From CAJGDV01 sp036667875 (GTDB lineage Bacteria > Bacillota_I > Bacilli_A > RF39 > UBA660), in the NCBI GenBank assembly GCA_036667875.1, contig JAVWTD010000001.1:14284-78283 (forward strand): a stretch of DNA of 64,000 nt. The letters are read 5' to 3'. The notes beneath the pieces are model-generated. The model had not been told where the DNA came from. It saw only the letters and a list, made by a program, of their open reading frames with translations, and searched no databases. Of this stretch, positions 33,240 to 42,573 are shown in pieces. The position numbers and the translations under genes were made by a program. Each line of letters begins with the position of its first letter. Positions within the stretch are counted from its first letter, which is position 1.

Positions 33240-34091
33240 TTAAGCTTTATTTATTGAATTTAGCAAAACAACTTTATTTTTAATTGCTTCTTTTATATTT
33301 TTTTCACCAGCGCCAATTACTTTTCTTGGGTCATAAACTGTTTTATTTTTTTCTATAAACTCTATAACAGCTTTATGCCATTCTATTTGTAATTCTGTAT
33401 TTATATTAATTTTACATATACCACATTCAATAGCTTTTTTAATTTTATCATCTGGAATACCTGTACCACCATGAAGAACAAGTGGAAGATTAGTTTTTTC
33501 ACTAATTATTTTCATTCTTTCAAAATTTAAATTTGGTTCTCCTTTATAAATACCATGAACACTACCTAAAGCAGGTGCTAATGCGCATAAATTAGTTTCT
33601 TTAACCATTATGGTGCAGTCTTCAACTTTCGCGTGTAATACTTCATTTGAGATTCCATCTTCATTACCACCAATATGTCCAATTTCTGCTTCTACAGAGC
33701 ATCCAAATTTATTTGCATAAGCAATTACTTCATTAGTTATATTTATATTTTGTTTCAAATCATACTTTGAAGCATCAATCATTACCGAACCAAATCCTCC
33801 ATCTATTGCGTTTTTACAACATTCAAATGATGAACCATGATCAAGATGTAAACATACGGGTATTGTTATTTTTAGATCTTCTAATAATCCTTTAATCATA
33901 TTAGATATCACTTTATATCCACCCATGTATTTTGCAGCACCTTCACTAACTCCTAAAATGACAGGGGTTTCTAATTCTTGACATTCTTCAAGAATATACT
34001 TTGCCCACTCTAAATTATTTATATTAAAATGGGGAACTGCATATTTTTCGTTTTTTGCTTTATTAAGCATTTTCTTCATATTTTCTAACAT
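33240..34091 (-). CDS. fba: Class II fructose-1,6-bisphosphate aldolase
   Basis: The 283-aa zinc enzyme cleaves fructose-1,6-bisphosphate in glycolysis. VCLHLDHGSSFE holds the first zinc His and catalytic Asp, EAEIGHIGGNEDG the glycine-rich loop, ALGSVHGIYKGEP another zinc His, and LVLHGGTGIPDD the third. The length is usual for the class IIA Firmicutes type. A tagatose-bisphosphate aldolase is a less likely alternative. Confidence 0.93.
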   Translation of the reverse strand: MLENMKKMLNKAKNEKYAVPHFNINNLEWAKYILEECQELETPVILGVSEGAAKYMGGYKVISNMIKGLLEDLKITIPVCLHLDHGSSFECCKNAIDGGFGSVMIDASKYDLKQNINITNEVIAYANKFGCSVEAEIGHIGGNEDGISNEVLHAKVEDCTIMVKETNLCALAPALGSVHGIYKGEPNLNFERMKIISEKTNLPLVLHGGTGIPDDKIKKAIECGICKININTELQIEWHKAVIEFIEKNKTVYDPRKVIGAGEKNIKEAIKNKVVLLNSINKA

Positions 34092-34239
34092 TCTATCACC
34101 ATCTCAATTATATATTTTTTTTTGTAAAAAGGCAAACATAATAAAAATAAAAATGAATTAATTTCTAAAATCAAATCATTTTATCTTTTATATATCGCTT
34201 ATTATAATTATTTCCCATAAAACATTGAATTTTTAGCGC

Positions 34240-34695
34240 TTATTTGTGATAGGATTCATTTTTTATTATTTTATAACTTCTATAAATTTGTTCAAGAAGT
34301 AATACTTTAAATAATTGATGAGGGAAAGTCAATTTTGAAAAAGATAATGATAAATTACTTTTTTTCTTTATATCGTCATGTAATCCGTACGACCCACCAA
34401 TGATAAATGTAATACTAGGATACTTGATGAAAGTTTCATCTATTTTTTTGGCAAATTCTTCACTTGACATTTCATTTCCCAAAATTTCCATTGTTATTAT
34501 GTAATCTTTTTCATTAATATATTTCATTATATTTTCTTTTTCTTTTTCTAGTACAATTTTTTTATTATTAAATTCATAATCACTAAGTTCAATAAACTCT
34601 AATTTAGTATATTTTGAAATTCTTTTAGAATATTCTAATACTGCATCTCTAAGATATTTTTCTTTAATTTTTCCAATTGAGATAACTTTTATCAT
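34240..34695 (-). CDS. rlmH: 23S rRNA (pseudouridine1915-N3)-methyltransferase
   Basis: The 151-aa SPOUT-fold protein begins IKVISIGKIKEKYLRDAVLEY. The knotted SAM site is TFIIGGSYGLHDDIKK, and the C-terminus reads PHQLFKVLLLEQIYRSYKIIKNESYHK, where the family ends in a conserved YHK-type tail. It modifies helix 69 of 23S rRNA on assembled ribosomes. It overlaps the walJ stop by 4 bp, the usual walJ-rlmH order of Bacilli. Confidence 0.96.
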   Translation of the reverse strand: MIKVISIGKIKEKYLRDAVLEYSKRISKYTKLEFIELSDYEFNNKKIVLEKEKENIMKYINEKDYIITMEILGNEMSSEEFAKKIDETFIKYPSITFIIGGSYGLHDDIKKKSNLSLSFSKLTFPHQLFKVLLLEQIYRSYKIIKNESYHK

Positions 34696-35438
34696 ATACT
34701 AAATACCTCTGTTCTTTCATTTTGAGTTGTTATAATTATTTCTTTATCAAAATCTATCAAGTCTGACACAGTTGAATACGCTAATTCACTTGAATTATTA
34801 TTTTCACTTAAATGTGCTAAAACTATTTTTTCGGTTTTAGTACCTATAAAAGACTTTAAATAATAGGAACAGTCTTTATTTGAAATATGACCGCTATCTC
34901 CTAAAATTCTCATTTTTAAAAAGTGTGGTCTATTACTAGACATTAGAAGGTCAACATCATGATTTGCTTCAATTATGTAAACTGTTCTATTAAATAATAA
35001 ATTGTTATATTTTTGATTTATATATCCAGTATCAGTTATGTAAACTAAATCTTTATCAAGATGTTTGAATAAGTAACCTCTGCATTCTGCAACATCATGA
35101 GATAATATAAAACTAGAAACACTAAAATCATTGATTATAATTTCATTTTCATTTAAATAATATTTTTCTAATTTAAAAGGTAATTCATTCATAGTCTTAG
35201 ATGATATATATATTGTTGGATTAATAACTTTAATAATTCTTTTTAAAGCACTAATATGATCTATATGAGAGTGTGTAATAAATATTCCTTCTATTTCACA
35301 TGGTTCAACATTAATTTCAGCTAATTTATTTGAAATGTAAAGGAAATTAGTACCGGCATCTATAAGAAATTTATGATTTCCTATTTGAATGAAAGTACAA
35401 TTTCCTTTTGATCCACTTGCTAATACACAAAATTTCAT
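34692..35438 (-). CDS. Metallo-beta-lactamase-fold hydrolase, WalJ/YycJ type
   Basis: The 248-aa protein has the metal motif THSHIDH, the early ASGSKGNCTFIQIG motif of the YycJ branch, YITDTGY, and EANHDVDLLM. In Bacillus and Streptococcus this protein is a 5'-3' DNA exonuclease linked to mismatch repair or coordination of wall synthesis with replication. It lies between the M23 peptidase and rlmH, matching synteny, although no walRK genes are in this window. Confidence 0.93.
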   Translation of the reverse strand: MKFCVLASGSKGNCTFIQIGNHKFLIDAGTNFLYISNKLAEINVEPCEIEGIFITHSHIDHISALKRIIKVINPTIYISSKTMNELPFKLEKYYLNENEIIINDFSVSSFILSHDVAECRGYLFKHLDKDLVYITDTGYINQKYNNLLFNRTVYIIEANHDVDLLMSSNRPHFLKMRILGDSGHISNKDCSYYLKSFIGTKTEKIVLAHLSENNNSSELAYSTVSDLIDFDKEIIITTQNERTEVFSI

Positions 35439-35441
35439 TAT

Positions 35442-36923
35442 TTAATAAAATGCGTAAGGATTAATAAATGCTGAATAATTAAATCCTGGATGTGATGAAC
35501 CTGAATACATTTCAAAGTGTAAATGACTTCCCGAAGTTTGACCTGTTAGTCCTACAAAGCCTATTAACTGACCACGTTCTACTGGGAATCCAGCTTTTAC
35601 ACCAGGTGCAATAGCAGAAAGGTGAGCGTATCCACTACCATATCCGTTATTATGATTTATAGCAATGAATGTACCATATGTTCCATATCCATACGTTGCC
35701 ATTGTAACAGTACCGTTGTTAGCGGCATAAACAGGTGCACCATAATAATTTGTTATATCTAAAGCTTGATGGAATGAACAAGATCCACTAAAACATCTAT
35801 TTCCGAATCCAGATCCTATAGTAGTACTAGATGTTGGCCATGTCCAATATTTACCACCAACACCTGATATATATTTAGTTCCTATTAGAACTATTTTATT
35901 AGTTGATGGTTTAAGTACTGATTGTTCTAATACTTCATTTTTTAAAATAAAGCCATTTTTTGAAACAATATTTTGTTTAATTCTTGATAGTCCATTTTCT
36001 CCATTTTGAATAGTTTCTTCATCACCTGCTAAAACAGAATCAGAAGGTCTTTCTTCAACACTATAATACAATTCTTGATCAGTAACTTTAGTAATAGAAG
36101 AAACTACATCCACCACAGGATCAGCGTATGAAACTGAAACTACTTGACCTGGATAAAGAATATTGTCAATGGATGTAAATTCAGGATTTGAAACTAAAAA
36201 TTCTTGAACACTTATCTTATTATCTTTCGATACCGATTCAATAGTATCATTTTGTTGCACGATATATTCTTTGTTTTTTTCTGTAGTTGAAAATAGAATG
36301 TATTGTGATAATTCTTCTGAATTATTATAAATAATTTCATTGACAGGAATATTTGTCTTTTTGCTAGTAATTATATTGTCAACATATATACTGTCATATT
36401 TTAAGCCTGTTGTTTCTATTTCTTTTTGAGTCTCATCTAAATATGAATTATAATTTTCTTCTCCAATAAAAGCAATTATTGTATTTTTAATTGATTCTTT
36501 GAAAATTGAATTATTTGTTACATATATAACATTATTTTCTATTTTTTGATTACCATCTTTTGTTTGAATCTCTTTTTTGATAGTATATTGATATCCTTTT
36601 ATTGTAAAAGGTTTAAGATTTTGTAATTTTTTATAGACATCTTTAACTTCATCTGTTTTGTTATTGAAAGTAATAATCTTTTTAATATCAAGACCATTAG
36701 GGATATCAACTTTTTTAACATTATATTTATCTTTTATATTAGATCCTTCTTTGTCTATATAATCTTCTAATTCTTTTTTATCTTTTATTACTCCTAATAT
36801 TTGATCATCTAAATACACTTGATAAAAATTATTAGGACTTGTTCTTTGGTTATTATTTATCCCAATAAAGCATACAAACATACTTACAACAATTACAAAT
36901 ATCCATGGAATTACTTTTTTCAT
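35442..36923 (-). CDS. M23 peptidoglycan endopeptidase with LysM and G5 domains
   Basis: The 493-aa protein has an N-terminal signal anchor (about residues 4-22) and a middle region with a LysM motif (YIVQQNDTIESVSKDNKISVQ, near 225-270). A G5-type domain follows (EERPSDSVLAGDEETIQNGENG to KIVLIGTK). The C-terminal LytM/M23 domain is intact: GNRCFSGSCSFHQALDI holds His and Asp, and SGSHLHFEMY the HxH. It should cleave peptide cross-bridges in the wall. It lies 3 bp after dnaB. Cell-wall remodelling is inferred from the domain set. Confidence 0.92.
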   Translation of the reverse strand: MKKVIPWIFVIVVSMFVCFIGINNNQRTSPNNFYQVYLDDQILGVIKDKKELEDYIDKEGSNIKDKYNVKKVDIPNGLDIKKIITFNNKTDEVKDVYKKLQNLKPFTIKGYQYTIKKEIQTKDGNQKIENNVIYVTNNSIFKESIKNTIIAFIGEENYNSYLDETQKEIETTGLKYDSIYVDNIITSKKTNIPVNEIIYNNSEELSQYILFSTTEKNKEYIVQQNDTIESVSKDNKISVQEFLVSNPEFTSIDNILYPGQVVSVSYADPVVDVVSSITKVTDQELYYSVEERPSDSVLAGDEETIQNGENGLSRIKQNIVSKNGFILKNEVLEQSVLKPSTNKIVLIGTKYISGVGGKYWTWPTSSTTIGSGFGNRCFSGSCSFHQALDITNYYGAPVYAANNGTVTMATYGYGTYGTFIAINHNNGYGSGYAHLSAIAPGVKAGFPVERGQLIGFVGLTGQTSGSHLHFEMYSGSSHPGFNYSAFINPYAFY

Positions 36924-36926
36924 AAA

Positions 36927-38279
36927 TCACCTATTTTCCACTTCTTTATTAACAATACTAACAAACTTACTTAAATTTTTATGAAATATAAGATTTATAG
37001 TATCAGTAGGGCCACTTCTGTGTTTGGCTATTATAAATTCACTTTGACTATCATTACTTTCATCTTGGTCTTTTTTTAAAGTATAGTAATCATCTCTATA
37101 TAAAAATGCAACTATATCAGCATCTTGTTCAATAGATCCTGACTCTCTTAAATCTGAAAGCATTGGTCTTTTTTCATCTCTTTGTTCAACACCACGAGAT
37201 AATTGAGCTAAAGCTACAACTGGAATATCTAACTCCATTGCCATTGTTTTTAAAGATCTTGATATTTCAGAAACTTCTTGTTGTCTATTTCCTTGATATT
37301 TTGGTGAACCTTGAATAAGAGTTAAATAGTCAATTATGACAATTCCAAGACCATTTTCTGATGATGCTAAACGTCTACATTTTGCTTTTATTTCTCCAAT
37401 TGTCATTCCAGAAGTATCATCAATAACTAAATTTGTTTCTCCAAGTCTTGCTACTGCTTCATTAATCTTTTTAAAATCATCTTTTTCTATTTCACCACGT
37501 TTTAAATTTCCTAAATCAATTTCACCACACGCTGAAATCATTCTCATCGCTAATTGTTCGGCACCCATTTCCATATTGAAAAGAGCAACAGTCTTAGATG
37601 TTGTCATCGCCATATTTGTTGCTAAATTTAAAGCAAACGCTGTTTTCCCCATGGCTGGTCTTGCAGCAATAATTATTAATTCATGTGGATGAAATCCAGT
37701 TGTAATTTTATCTAAATCGTCAAATCCTGTTGAAAGACCAGTTATTTCTCCTTTGTTTTTTGCAATTCTCTCTAATTGTTCAACTGTTTTATTCAAAACT
37801 TCTTGAATTGTTCTAAATTCAGAACCTTTTCTGGTTTTTACAACGTTTAAAATTTTTGTCTCTGCACTTTCTAATATATCTGAAAGATTATCACTACCTT
37901 TGTAAGCATCATCAATAATTAACGATGATTCATTAATCAATCTTCTTAAGACTGCTTTTTCACTTACAATTTTAATATATTCATCTATATTTGCAGCACT
38001 AGGTACAGTATTTAGTAAAGAAGCCACATATTCTGAACCACCTATGTTTTTTAAAATATTTCTTTTTTCTAATTCTGCTATAACAATAGCACCATCTATA
38101 TTGGTGTTATTTTCAATCATAGTTTGCATAACTTCAAATATTTTTTTATGAGACTCTTTATAAAATAATTCAGATGATAAATTTTCAACACATTTTTTTG
38201 CAGCTTGATCTGATAAAAACATTGAACCTAGAACACATTGTTCTACTTCAATATTATGAGGCATAATTTTATCATCCAT
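36927..38279 (-). CDS. dnaB: Replicative DNA helicase
   Basis: The start is ATG 38277-38279, spaced from AGGTG; the GTG three codons earlier lies within that signal. The 450-aa protein has the DnaB N-domain (MPHNIEVEQCVLGSMFLS) and the RecA-like motor. Walker A is ARPAMGKTAFALN, Walker B LGIVIIDYLTLI, and the DnaB arginine-finger region is LSRGVEQRDEKRPMLSDLRESGSIEQDAD. It unwinds DNA at the fork. It follows rplI as in many Bacilli. Confidence 0.97.
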   Translation of the reverse strand: MDDKIMPHNIEVEQCVLGSMFLSDQAAKKCVENLSSELFYKESHKKIFEVMQTMIENNTNIDGAIVIAELEKRNILKNIGGSEYVASLLNTVPSAANIDEYIKIVSEKAVLRRLINESSLIIDDAYKGSDNLSDILESAETKILNVVKTRKGSEFRTIQEVLNKTVEQLERIAKNKGEITGLSTGFDDLDKITTGFHPHELIIIAARPAMGKTAFALNLATNMAMTTSKTVALFNMEMGAEQLAMRMISACGEIDLGNLKRGEIEKDDFKKINEAVARLGETNLVIDDTSGMTIGEIKAKCRRLASSENGLGIVIIDYLTLIQGSPKYQGNRQQEVSEISRSLKTMAMELDIPVVALAQLSRGVEQRDEKRPMLSDLRESGSIEQDADIVAFLYRDDYYTLKKDQDESNDSQSEFIIAKHRSGPTDTINLIFHKNLSKFVSIVNKEVENR

Positions 38280-38288
38280 AATTTTCAC

Positions 38289-38735
38289 CTAACTTTCTTT
38301 AGATAATTCAACCTGTAATTCTGCAACAACTTTTTTATGCAAATTTATTTTTAAAATATGCATTCCTAAACAATTTAAATTTATATTTTTATCAATTGTT
38401 TTTTTATCTATTTCTATTTTTTTGTTTTTTAATTCTTGTACAATTTGCTTTGGACTAATTGTTCCAAAAACTTTATCAAATGAACCTGTTTTAACTTTAA
38501 ATTTTAATGTAATTTTTTCTATTTGTTCTTTAATTTTTAGAGAATCATTAATTTTTTCATTTTCTTCAAGTTCTTTTTTCTTTGTCAAAGTGTCTTGATG
38601 TTTTAAATTACCATCATTGGCAATTACTGCATATCCGTTTTTAATTAGAAAATTCATTCCATATCCATCTTTAACTTCTTTGATCTCACCAATTTTTCCT
38701 TGGCCTTTTAAGTTTTTAACAAAAATAACTTTCAT
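38289..38735 (-). CDS. rplI: 50S ribosomal protein L9
   Basis: The 148-aa protein has the L9 N-domain signature FVKNLKGQGKIGEIKEVKDGYGMNFLIKNGYA, a long connecting helix (LEENEKINDSLKIKEQIEKI), and a compact C-domain with FGTISPKQIVQELK. It binds 23S rRNA and influences frame maintenance. GGTGAAAAT precedes the ATG. It is the first gene of the rplI-dnaB-M23-walJ-rlmH series. Confidence 0.97.
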   Translation of the reverse strand: MKVIFVKNLKGQGKIGEIKEVKDGYGMNFLIKNGYAVIANDGNLKHQDTLTKKKELEENEKINDSLKIKEQIEKITLKFKVKTGSFDKVFGTISPKQIVQELKNKKIEIDKKTIDKNINLNCLGMHILKINLHKKVVAELQVELSKES

Positions 38736-38831
38736 ATTTTCACCTCACTACCATTATACTATATTTTTTGATAATTGTCTTTATAAAAAAAAATAAAAAT
38801 TGTTGGGAAATGATTATTATAGTTCATATAA

Positions 38832-39758
38832 TCAATTCTTTTTTTCTTTTATTCTTTCTGCTAAATCTTGTATTTTTTTCATTCTATGATTAACACCTGA
38901 CTTTGAAATAAGGTTACCAGTTTCATAAGAAATTATTTGGCTTAATTCTAAAAGTGAAGCATCCTCGTATTTCAGTCTATAATTTGCAATAACTTGTTCT
39001 TTTTCATCAAGTAAATCTAAGCCACCGATATTTATTATTAAATTTATATCGTCTGCTTGTTTCATTGCAGTTGTTATAATTTTATCAACATTAGCTTGTT
39101 CCATATTATTTAAACGATTTGTCATATTTTTGTGATCTCTATAAATTCTAATATCCTCATAATACATTACTGCATTTGAAGCACTAATGATTCTTAAAAA
39201 GTCACCGATTTTTTCTGCTTCTTTTATATAAACCATAAATTTATTTTCTCTTTTAATTATTTTGCTGTTTAAATAAAATTCATTTAATATTTTTACAACA
39301 AAATTAGAGTATTCTTCATTATTAAATAAGAATTCTAAATGGTATCTAGATTTTTTAGGATCATTTATGCTTCCTGAAGAAATAAATACTCCACGCAAGT
39401 ATGCTCTCATAGTATCCATATCATCAATAATATATTCTTCAGGAATATCTAGTAATTTTTTATTAAATATGGCTAATTGTTCAAGAATATTATATATATT
39501 ATTATTTATTTCAATAATATATATTAAGTTTTTATTATAATTGTATCCTTTTCTAATTGTTATTTTAGGTTGTACATCAAATAACTCTTTAAATAAGGAA
39601 TATATTTTCCTTGCGACACTTGAATTTTCGGTGTCTATTTTAATCTTTTCTTTACTTATCTCACTATTTTTAACAATTGCAGATAATTCCGCAATATTTT
39701 CGGTTTTTATTCCTGAAATCTTACTAACTTCAGTTTTAACTACACTAGTAAAAGACAT
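38832..39758 (-). CDS. whiA: DNA-binding protein WhiA
   Basis: The 308-aa protein has a degenerate LAGLIDADG homing-endonuclease-like N-domain (YLRGVFISSGSINDPKKSRYHLEF). The C-terminal HTH has YRLKYEDASLLELSQIISYETG and KSGVNHRMKKIQDLAERI. In Bacillus WhiA influences cell division and chromosome segregation; in actinomycetes it controls sporulation. It directly follows yvcK with no gap, the typical pair. The third usual partner, rapZ, is absent. Confidence 0.96.
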   Translation of the reverse strand: MSFTSVVKTEVSKISGIKTENIAELSAIVKNSEISKEKIKIDTENSSVARKIYSLFKELFDVQPKITIRKGYNYNKNLIYIIEINNNIYNILEQLAIFNKKLLDIPEEYIIDDMDTMRAYLRGVFISSGSINDPKKSRYHLEFLFNNEEYSNFVVKILNEFYLNSKIIKRENKFMVYIKEAEKIGDFLRIISASNAVMYYEDIRIYRDHKNMTNRLNNMEQANVDKIITTAMKQADDINLIINIGGLDLLDEKEQVIANYRLKYEDASLLELSQIISYETGNLISKSGVNHRMKKIQDLAERIKEKKN

Positions 39759-40712
39759 TTAATTATTAATTAATTCAGAAAAAATAAAAAATGCAAGTTT
39801 TAAAACATTGTGTCTAATAATTTCATTCTCATATAAAACTAAATCATCTTCAATAACTTTTACACCCATATGTATTAATTTTTCTTTATCAAAAACTACT
39901 TGGTCTTTTTGTTCTAGAGTTTCATATTTTTTTACGATTTCCTCATTTAATTTGTCATTATTTAATATTACTGTATTAATTTTTCTTTTTCCTAAATAAC
40001 TATTTAATAGTCGTATGTGATCACTTACTGTAAAATCATCAGTTTCGCCTGGTTGTGTCATTAAATTACATACATAAGTTATATTAGCAGTACTTTTATC
40101 AATTTCCTTAATTATGTCTTTACAAATAAGGTTTGGTATAATACTTGTAAATAAACTACCCATACTTAATATAATAGCATCTGCTTCTTTAATAGCGTTT
40201 AGTGCTTCTTCAGTTACAATAGGTTTTTCTTTATAATAAACATTTTTAATTTTATTATGAGACATGGTAATATTATGTTCACCTTCAACTATTGTTCCAT
40301 CCATCATTTTTGCAACTAAAACCACATTATCTTCCGTTAGTGGTAAAACTTTACCTTTTAAATTTAAAACTTTACTTAATGATTGAATTCCATCTGACAT
40401 GTTGCCGGTAATGTTAGCCATCGCTGTTAATAATAAATTGCCTACTGCATGTCCATTTAAATCACTATTAGTTTTAAATCTATAGTTTAATAATTCTTCT
40501 ACTAATGGCTCAGTTTCAGAAAGAGCAGTTATAACTTTCCTAATATCTCCTACAGCTGGTGTATTAAATTCTTCTCTTAATCTACCAGTACTACTTCCAT
40601 CATCACATACTGAAACAATTGCAGTAATATCTACAGGATACATCTTAAGACCTTTTAAAAGAAATGATAAACCTGTTCCTCCACCTAAAATAACTATCTT
40701 TTTTTTATTCAT
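39759..40712 (-). CDS. yvcK: YvcK/CofD-like gluconeogenesis and cell-shape factor
   Basis: The 317-aa Rossmann-like protein starts KIVILGGGTGLSFLLKGLK and continues VSVCDDGSSTGRLREEF and GHAVGNLLLTAM. These are hallmarks of the YvcK family, which binds UDP-sugars and affects carbon use and peptidoglycan synthesis, partly through MreB. GGAGGTATAT precedes the ATG. It is coupled with whiA downstream. Confidence 0.95.
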   Translation of the reverse strand: MNKKKIVILGGGTGLSFLLKGLKMYPVDITAIVSVCDDGSSTGRLREEFNTPAVGDIRKVITALSETEPLVEELLNYRFKTNSDLNGHAVGNLLLTAMANITGNMSDGIQSLSKVLNLKGKVLPLTEDNVVLVAKMMDGTIVEGEHNITMSHNKIKNVYYKEKPIVTEEALNAIKEADAIILSMGSLFTSIIPNLICKDIIKEIDKSTANITYVCNLMTQPGETDDFTVSDHIRLLNSYLGKRKINTVILNNDKLNEEIVKKYETLEQKDQVVFDKEKLIHMGVKVIEDDLVLYENEIIRHNVLKLAFFIFSELINN

Positions 40713-40721
40713 ATATACCTC

Positions 40722-41126
40722 CTAATTGTAATTGTCTTCTAAGACAATACCTGATCCACATTCACCTTGATAAATAATGTAATAGCCTAAGTTTCCAGTA
40801 CCACAAAATTTGTTGGTTTTAACATTTTCTAAAAAATAATTTTTATTTCTATAATAAATTTTTCCAGAAATTATTTCATCACTATTTTCAAATTGTATAG
40901 TACCATCTGTTATGTCTATTCCAAGATTAGTAAAACCTTCATAATCATTTTCTGCATTATACATTTTTGCAGAATCAATAATGGCATTTAGTGTTTGCTT
41001 AAAAGCATTTTTCTTTGAATTTTTTAAGGAATTAGAGATAATAGGAACGCTAATCAATCCTATTATACCTAATAAACTAATAACTGCTAATAATTCTACC
41101 AATGTAAATCCTAATTTTTTTTTCAT
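40722..41126 (-). CDS. Type IV pilin-like protein (prepilin signal)
   Basis: The 134-aa protein has a class III prepilin signal: basic MKKKL, then the cleavage motif GFTLVELLAVISLLGIIGLI with Glu at +5. A helix and a short head follow, with cysteines near the C-terminus (KFCGTGNLGYY, YQGECGSG) that could form a disulphide. It resembles ComGC-type pseudopilins or minor pilins. No prepilin peptidase, ATPase or other com/pil gene lies beside it. With comK at 57.6 kb it hints at a competence system elsewhere. Confidence 0.85.
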   Translation of the reverse strand: MKKKLGFTLVELLAVISLLGIIGLISVPIISNSLKNSKKNAFKQTLNAIIDSAKMYNAENDYEGFTNLGIDITDGTIQFENSDEIISGKIYYRNKNYFLENVKTNKFCGTGNLGYYIIYQGECGSGIVLEDNYN

Positions 41127-41280
41127 ATTTATTTTTATAATAGGTATAGAAAAGATAATAATTATTATTTTATTGTCTAGTCTTATTTATTATGCTATTT
41201 CAATTTATAATTATGACTTTTAGCAATAATACTTAACCTATTTCTCCTTTCTTCTTTTTTCCTACTAACATTATATCATA

Positions 41281-41303
41281 AAAAAAAGAGTATACTCTTT
41301 TTA
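41281..41303 (-). terminator. Rho-independent terminator of lgt
   Basis: AAAAAGAGTA and TACTCTTTTT form a near-continuous palindrome with A/T flanks at the lgt stop codon. Confidence 0.75.
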
Positions 41304-42113
41304 TTTGCTTTCTCTAAAATTATCGATGTCATGATATTGATTGGATAATTTTGAACCTTTACTAGATTTAATATATAGAAGTAAGCCGACTATAATCATA
41401 AAAAGCGAAACTATTTGAGCAATTTTAAATGATCCTAGCATTAAACTATCTGTTCTTAAAGATTCAACAAATAATCTTCCTATTCCATACCAAACAAGAT
41501 AGAATGAAGTAAGTTGGTTTACTTTTAAATACTTATATTTTCTTATTAATATAATAATAATAAATCCAACAAGGCACCAAAGTGATTCATAATAAAATGT
41601 TGGTTGATAATAATATCCATTAATTTTCATTCCTTCAATTACGAAATCTGGAACAAATAAAGATTTTAAAAATTCAATTGTAGTTCCTCCTCCATGAGCT
41701 TCACTATTGAAAAAATTACCCCATCTTCCTATTGCTTGTCCAATTAGTAATGCTGGAACTGTAAAATCAATAAAATATTTAAAACTAATTTTATATTTTC
41801 TACAATAAAATATTATAAATAGAAGACCTGCTAGCAATCCACCATGTATTGCTAGACCACCTTCCCAAATTTTAAATATGTCAATTAGATTTTTAGAATA
41901 ATAACTAAAATTAAATAATACATAGTATATTCTTGCCCCAATTAATGAAATGGGTATTAACCAAAAAAACAAATTAAGTGTAAAGTTTTCAGGAATATCA
42001 AATTTTTTTGTTTCTTTTAAAACTATATTTCCACCAATAAGTAAGGCTAAAAAAATAAAAAAGGAATACCAATATATTTTTATAAAACCGATATCTAATA
42101 AAATTGGATTCAT
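41301..42113 (-). CDS. lgt: Prolipoprotein diacylglyceryl transferase
   Basis: The 270-aa polytopic enzyme has the Lgt signature in the right place: AIHGGLLAGLLF with the essential His, and IGRWGNFFNSEAHGG with the catalytic Arg/Asn. YYQPTFYYESLWCL and GIGRLFVESLRTDS follow. It transfers diacylglycerol from phosphatidylglycerol to the lipobox Cys of lipoproteins such as the YidC precursor in this window. It touches the holin-family gene upstream by one base. Confidence 0.96.
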   Translation of the reverse strand: MNPILLDIGFIKIYWYSFFIFLALLIGGNIVLKETKKFDIPENFTLNLFFWLIPISLIGARIYYVLFNFSYYSKNLIDIFKIWEGGLAIHGGLLAGLLFIIFYCRKYKISFKYFIDFTVPALLIGQAIGRWGNFFNSEAHGGGTTIEFLKSLFVPDFVIEGMKINGYYYQPTFYYESLWCLVGFIIIILIRKYKYLKVNQLTSFYLVWYGIGRLFVESLRTDSLMLGSFKIAQIVSLFMIIVGLLLYIKSSKGSKLSNQYHDIDNFRESK

Positions 42114-42535
42114 TATTTCACTCTCCTTAAAATTGATTTAATTATTATTTCTTGAAGTAAAAAATTCATAAGAGAAATTAAAATTGCAACTACAAAAGAC
42201 ATAAAATAACCTTTTATTGTAAAATGTCCTCCAAGAATAAAATCTGCAATATTTAATATTAATACATTAATTACTGGATAAAAGAGACCAAATGTCAACC
42301 CAGTTAGAGGTAGTGTCATCCAAACTAATAATGGTTTTATAGTTTTATTTAGTATATATATTATTATTGATGTAATTAATCCCCAAAACCCAAAAAAATA
42401 TGGATCTATATATATAGTTTTTTTAAATATAGTTGACGTTGCTATTAAAATTAATGCATAGCCAACCATATAAATTAACCAATCTATAAATTTGTTTAGT
42501 CTTACTTTTTTATTATCTACAACAATTATTTTCAA
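42113..42535 (-). CDS. Four-helix phage-holin-family membrane protein
   Basis: The 140-aa protein has four hydrophobic segments and the pattern of Pfam phage_holin_4_2: FWGLITSIIIYILNKTIKPLLVWMTLPLTGLTFGLFYPVINVLILNIAD region and GHFTIKGYFMSFVVAI. Despite the name, chromosomal members are housekeeping-type membrane proteins of unknown role. Here the gene is coupled to lgt rather than phage genes. Confidence 0.85.
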   Translation of the reverse strand: MKIIVVDNKKVRLNKFIDWLIYMVGYALILIATSTIFKKTIYIDPYFFGFWGLITSIIIYILNKTIKPLLVWMTLPLTGLTFGLFYPVINVLILNIADFILGGHFTIKGYFMSFVVAILISLMNFLLQEIIIKSILRRVK

Positions 42536-42573
42536 AATATCATCTCCTACTCTATAAGTATATCATATTTATA

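Noticed and set aside
42113..42535. Prophage signal from the holin-family name
   Set aside because: This four-helix family is widespread on chromosomes and is coupled here to lgt, with no other phage genes.
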